Source: a virus. Taken from it: a stretch of 20,423 nucleotides of DNA. This document shows, piece after piece, positions 18,437 through 20,423 of the stretch. The stretch lies in the IMG/VR virus record IMGVR_UViG_3300022926_000156, positions 1 to 20,423 of that record; one strand, given 5' to 3'. The notes under the pieces were generated by a model. The model did not search any database. It was not told the origin of the DNA and saw only the letters and a program-made list of their open reading frames with translations. Numbering within the stretch: position 1 is the stretch's first letter; every line of letters starts with the position of its first letter. Made by a program: the position numbers and the translations under genes.

Positions 18437-19243
18437 CTACCCTTTCATAATAAATGCTAGTGCATAGTAAGGAGGTAAATTAGCGTTGGTAGCAGTTGAA
18501 CCTGTTGAGTCTGTTGTAAAACTACCTGTTGCATTTCTAACATTAGTTTTAAAAGCCATACCTCGTCCGCCTCCATCATCTCGACCAACGTTATAAAGCG
18601 TTGTAAATGTCCCATCGTTAGTCATGTTTACATCTCGTATGCCTGTTACTTCTGATGGTGAGGGAGGTTGTCTTACATATCTAACTGTTTCTAAATAACG
18701 TTCTGAAACTGATGCTGTTCCTGTGTGGGTGTGTGCAGGTGTAATTAAATCTTTACTACCGCCAGATTGTGATGCTGTTCCTGTAACACTTGTTTTAGCT
18801 ACTCCACCATCATCTGCATCTGCTGCAATAACAAATTTGTTTGTTAAATCAGGAGTTCCGTTTGTGCCATCACATAAATACCAACCACTAGGGATTGTAG
18901 CAATCGTGCCAGACCACATAATAATACCACCTGTTGGGAAACCACTTCCCCATATTGGTGTGTTGCCTGAACCTTGAGAAACAATCACTTGCCCTGTTGT
19001 TCCAGATGCACCATCTAATGTTAAATTACCTGTAACAGCTAATGTACCAGATGATGTAACTGTTCCTGCATTGGTTAATGAATCACCACTAGAACCATCT
19101 TGGAAGTTTTTAAGATGGCTCATTACGGCTCTAATAGCATTGTTTATGTTACTTGGGCTACAGCCTTCCGCTATGTTAATGTTTGCTACATCAGTATTAT
19201 TCGCTGCGGTTGAGGAATATTCAGATATTTTATTTTTAGCCAT
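18437..19243 (-). CDS. Tail fibre protein with collar domain
   Basis: 268 residues. N-terminus ISEYSSTAANNTDVANINIA then EGCSPSNINNAIRAVMSHLK (about 5-47) is the virion-attachment segment shared by many podovirus tail fibres. Next are low-complexity Gly/Thr/Ser strands, then the phage collar domain: FPTGGIIMWSGTIATIPSGW, YLCDGTNGTPDLTNKFV (about 100-142). The C-terminal part is a Gly/Ser/Thr-rich, His-containing (PAHTHTG) fibre tip ending LPPYYALAFIMKG. Probable receptor-binding or short fibre protein. ATG at 19243 follows AAGGATAG. Confidence 0.8.
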   Translation of the reverse strand: MAKNKISEYSSTAANNTDVANINIAEGCSPSNINNAIRAVMSHLKNFQDGSSGDSLTNAGTVTSSGTLAVTGNLTLDGASGTTGQVIVSQGSGNTPIWGSGFPTGGIIMWSGTIATIPSGWYLCDGTNGTPDLTNKFVIAADADDGGVAKTSVTGTASQSGGSKDLITPAHTHTGTASVSERYLETVRYVRQPPSPSEVTGIRDVNMTNDGTFTTLYNVGRDDGGGRGMAFKTNVRNATGSFTTDSTGSTATNANLPPYYALAFIMKG

Positions 19244-19261
19244 TTACTATCCTTTTTGTTA

Positions 19262-19837
19262 TTAAACCCATTTACGCCCTGACATCCACCCAACAGCAGT
19301 ATATCGTTGTCCATAAAGAACAGGCGTTACTCTGTGTTCAAGGTATGATGGAAAGCATACAATAGACCCTTGTTTTAATTTTATTGTATTTTGTTCGTAC
19401 CCATAATCAGTCAGGTTTTTTATTTCTAAATCACCGCCATGAAAATCATCTCGGTTACTTAACATAGCTACTATGCTAATCTTTCTTTGAATCTCATGTG
19501 CATCTGGTGGGCAAGTGTCTATATGCCAATCATAAAAACCTTTTCTATCATATTTGCACATTTGTATTTTTTCCATGTGTGATATGTTGTAGTCCCAACC
19601 AGCTTGTTTGTTTGCTTGATAAATATAAGATTGCAAAATACATCCTATTGGAGACATTGGTGATTCCCAATTTAATTTTGTATCTCGAATAGAATTATCT
19701 GTTTGGTTTGTTTCTGTTCCTTGCATTATTGTTGCATTTTGTGCATTATCAGAATCAAAATTATTTATAATCAATTCACATAAATCTTTAGGTATTACAT
19801 TATCATGTATGTAAATTAAGTTATGTAATATATTCAT
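19262..19837 (-). CDS. 2-oxoglutarate/Fe(II) oxygenase (PKHD/P4H type)
   Basis: 191 residues. Fe(II) ligands are visible as YDWHID (H105, D107) and YLEHRV (H168), with R178 (GQRYTAVGW) for 2-oxoglutarate. GGDLEI and GSIVCFPSYLEH strands complete the double-stranded beta-helix. Such hydroxylases lie in the tail regions of many marine phages; proposed substrates are phage tail or host proteins, or nucleotides, none shown here. ATG at 19837 directly abuts the stop of the upstream tail gene. A contribution to modifying fibre proteins is inferred from the position. Confidence 0.85.
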   Translation of the reverse strand: MNILHNLIYIHDNVIPKDLCELIINNFDSDNAQNATIMQGTETNQTDNSIRDTKLNWESPMSPIGCILQSYIYQANKQAGWDYNISHMEKIQMCKYDRKGFYDWHIDTCPPDAHEIQRKISIVAMLSNRDDFHGGDLEIKNLTDYGYEQNTIKLKQGSIVCFPSYLEHRVTPVLYGQRYTAVGWMSGRKWV

Positions 19838-20423
19838 TTATCCCTTACGATACCAATTTTCATTACCAGCAGAAACTTCTGTCCATACTTCTGCACCTGC
19901 TGTAACATCTGTCCATGATTCACTTCCAAATGGTGTGTCAGTCCATTCTTCACCTAATATTGTTCCTAATGCTGTGATTGTTCCGTTAGAGTTTATAATT
20001 GCATCACCACTAAATGTAGCATTTGCTAAACATTCTGCTAATGCTGTTGCGTTTACTTGACCAACTCCATCATACTCAACACCACCAAGAGCATATACAG
20101 TTGCATTACCATCTATACTTGCACTAGAATATATTTCACTAAATCCGTTAGCAGTTACACTGACATTAGAGAAGATAGAACCACTGGCTACTGCTAAAGA
20201 GAATCCTTCTGCATCAAATAATGCGTAACCTAATATTTCACCACTATTTGTTCTGATTCGTAAGTAAGATAAAGATGCACTTGCTGTAGCGTTGACTGCA
20301 CCAGATACTGTACGCAATCTTGTAGCATCTATAGTCACTGCACTAGATGCGTTGATATTACCTACACCATTTAGGATAAGTAATCCGTCTGTAGTAATAG
20401 TCGCAGTAGATGATATATCACCA
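19838..20423 (-). CDS. Partial repeat-rich tail/fibre protein
   Basis: The frame is open to the right window edge, giving about 195 residues with the N-terminus missing; a GTG at 20338 is internal, since coding pattern continues above it. Composition is Ala/Ser/Thr/Asn/Val/Gly with repeating strand units (SGAVNATASASL, SASIDGNATVYALG, VGQVNATALAEC), as in beta-helical fibres. The end has four decapeptide-like repeats around E-x-W-T (EEWTDTPFGS, ESWTDVTAGA, EVWTEVSAGN, ENWYRKG). Probably a trimeric fibre or tail spike stem. Confidence 0.6.
   Translation of the reverse strand, partial: GDISSTATITTDGLLILNGVGNINASSAVTIDATRLRTVSGAVNATASASLSYLRIRTNSGEILGYALFDAEGFSLAVASGSIFSNVSVTANGFSEIYSSASIDGNATVYALGGVEYDGVGQVNATALAECLANATFSGDAIINSNGTITALGTILGEEWTDTPFGSESWTDVTAGAEVWTEVSAGNENWYRKG
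19841..19951. repeat. Decapeptide tandem repeats (E-x-W-T-x-V-x-A-G-x)
   Basis: Three to four 30-base units at the C-terminus of the repeat-rich tail protein, coding EEWTDTPFGS, ESWTDVTAGA, EVWTEVSAGN and a final ENWYRKG. Units differ by substitutions but keep the E-x-W spacing at 10 residues. Confidence 0.75.

Noticed and set aside
19838-20423. Regular repeats considered as a CRISPR array
   Set aside because: Units are 30 bases with no unique spacers, stay in frame and code a Trp repeat within a fibre protein.

Overview
The window is a gene-dense, AT-rich stretch of a double-stranded DNA phage genome, most likely a short-tailed (podovirus-like) marine phage. There are no rRNA or tRNA genes that I can see and no gene-free gap of 300 bases or more. 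The host is probably a methylotrophic betaproteobacterium of the Methylophilales/OM43 type. That is an inference, resting mainly on a very small gene at 5596-5667 (minus strand) that encodes a clear PqqA, the precursor peptide of the cofactor pyrroloquinoline quinone (PQQ). It carries the GFEVTMY core, with the Glu and Tyr that are cross-linked to build PQQ.

Layout. (1) 1-3396, minus strand: an early replication/recombination operon. It runs from a Cro-like repressor (start at 3396) through a small protein, a replication-initiator-like protein, a RecA/DnaB-fold helicase, a small protein, NinB, a Ref-like HNH nuclease, two small proteins and a PD-(D/E)XK-like nuclease, to a regulator-like gene cut off by the window edge. 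(2) 3397-3510: a divergent control region with two back-to-back sigma70-type promoters whose -35 boxes share one GTCAA-N5-TTGAC palindrome. (3) 3511-5573, plus strand: small early proteins, a single-strand-annealing-like protein, a YqaJ/lambda-type exonuclease, a protein with an SSB-like acidic tail, and a small basic protein. (4) 5563-5745: a hairpin, pqqA on the opposite strand with its own -10 box and strong ribosome binding site, and a near-palindrome. (5) 5745-7080, plus strand: small membrane or exported proteins, a DUF3310 protein, a zinc-ribbon-like protein and a possible nuclease. (6) 7081-20423, minus strand: the late operon. In transcription order from the right edge it holds a repeat-rich tail/fibre protein (partial), a 2OG-Fe(II) oxygenase, a collar-domain tail fibre, a large tail hub-like protein, a C1q-like structural protein, two tandem GNAT/gp13-like proteins, four internal-virion/ejection-type proteins, small membrane proteins, a SprT-like metalloprotein, two holin-like proteins, an M15 peptidase endolysin, a metallophosphoesterase and three small proteins.

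How it fits together: a Cro-like switch can time two opposed early operons for replication and Red-like recombination. The late operon builds the tail and ejection apparatus and lyses the cell. The isolated pqqA looks like an auxiliary metabolic gene feeding extra precursor peptide into the host PQQ pathway, which supplies the cofactor of methanol dehydrogenases. Many genes overlap by 1-4 bases (ATGA, TAATG, TTGA), and several starts are TTG or GTG.
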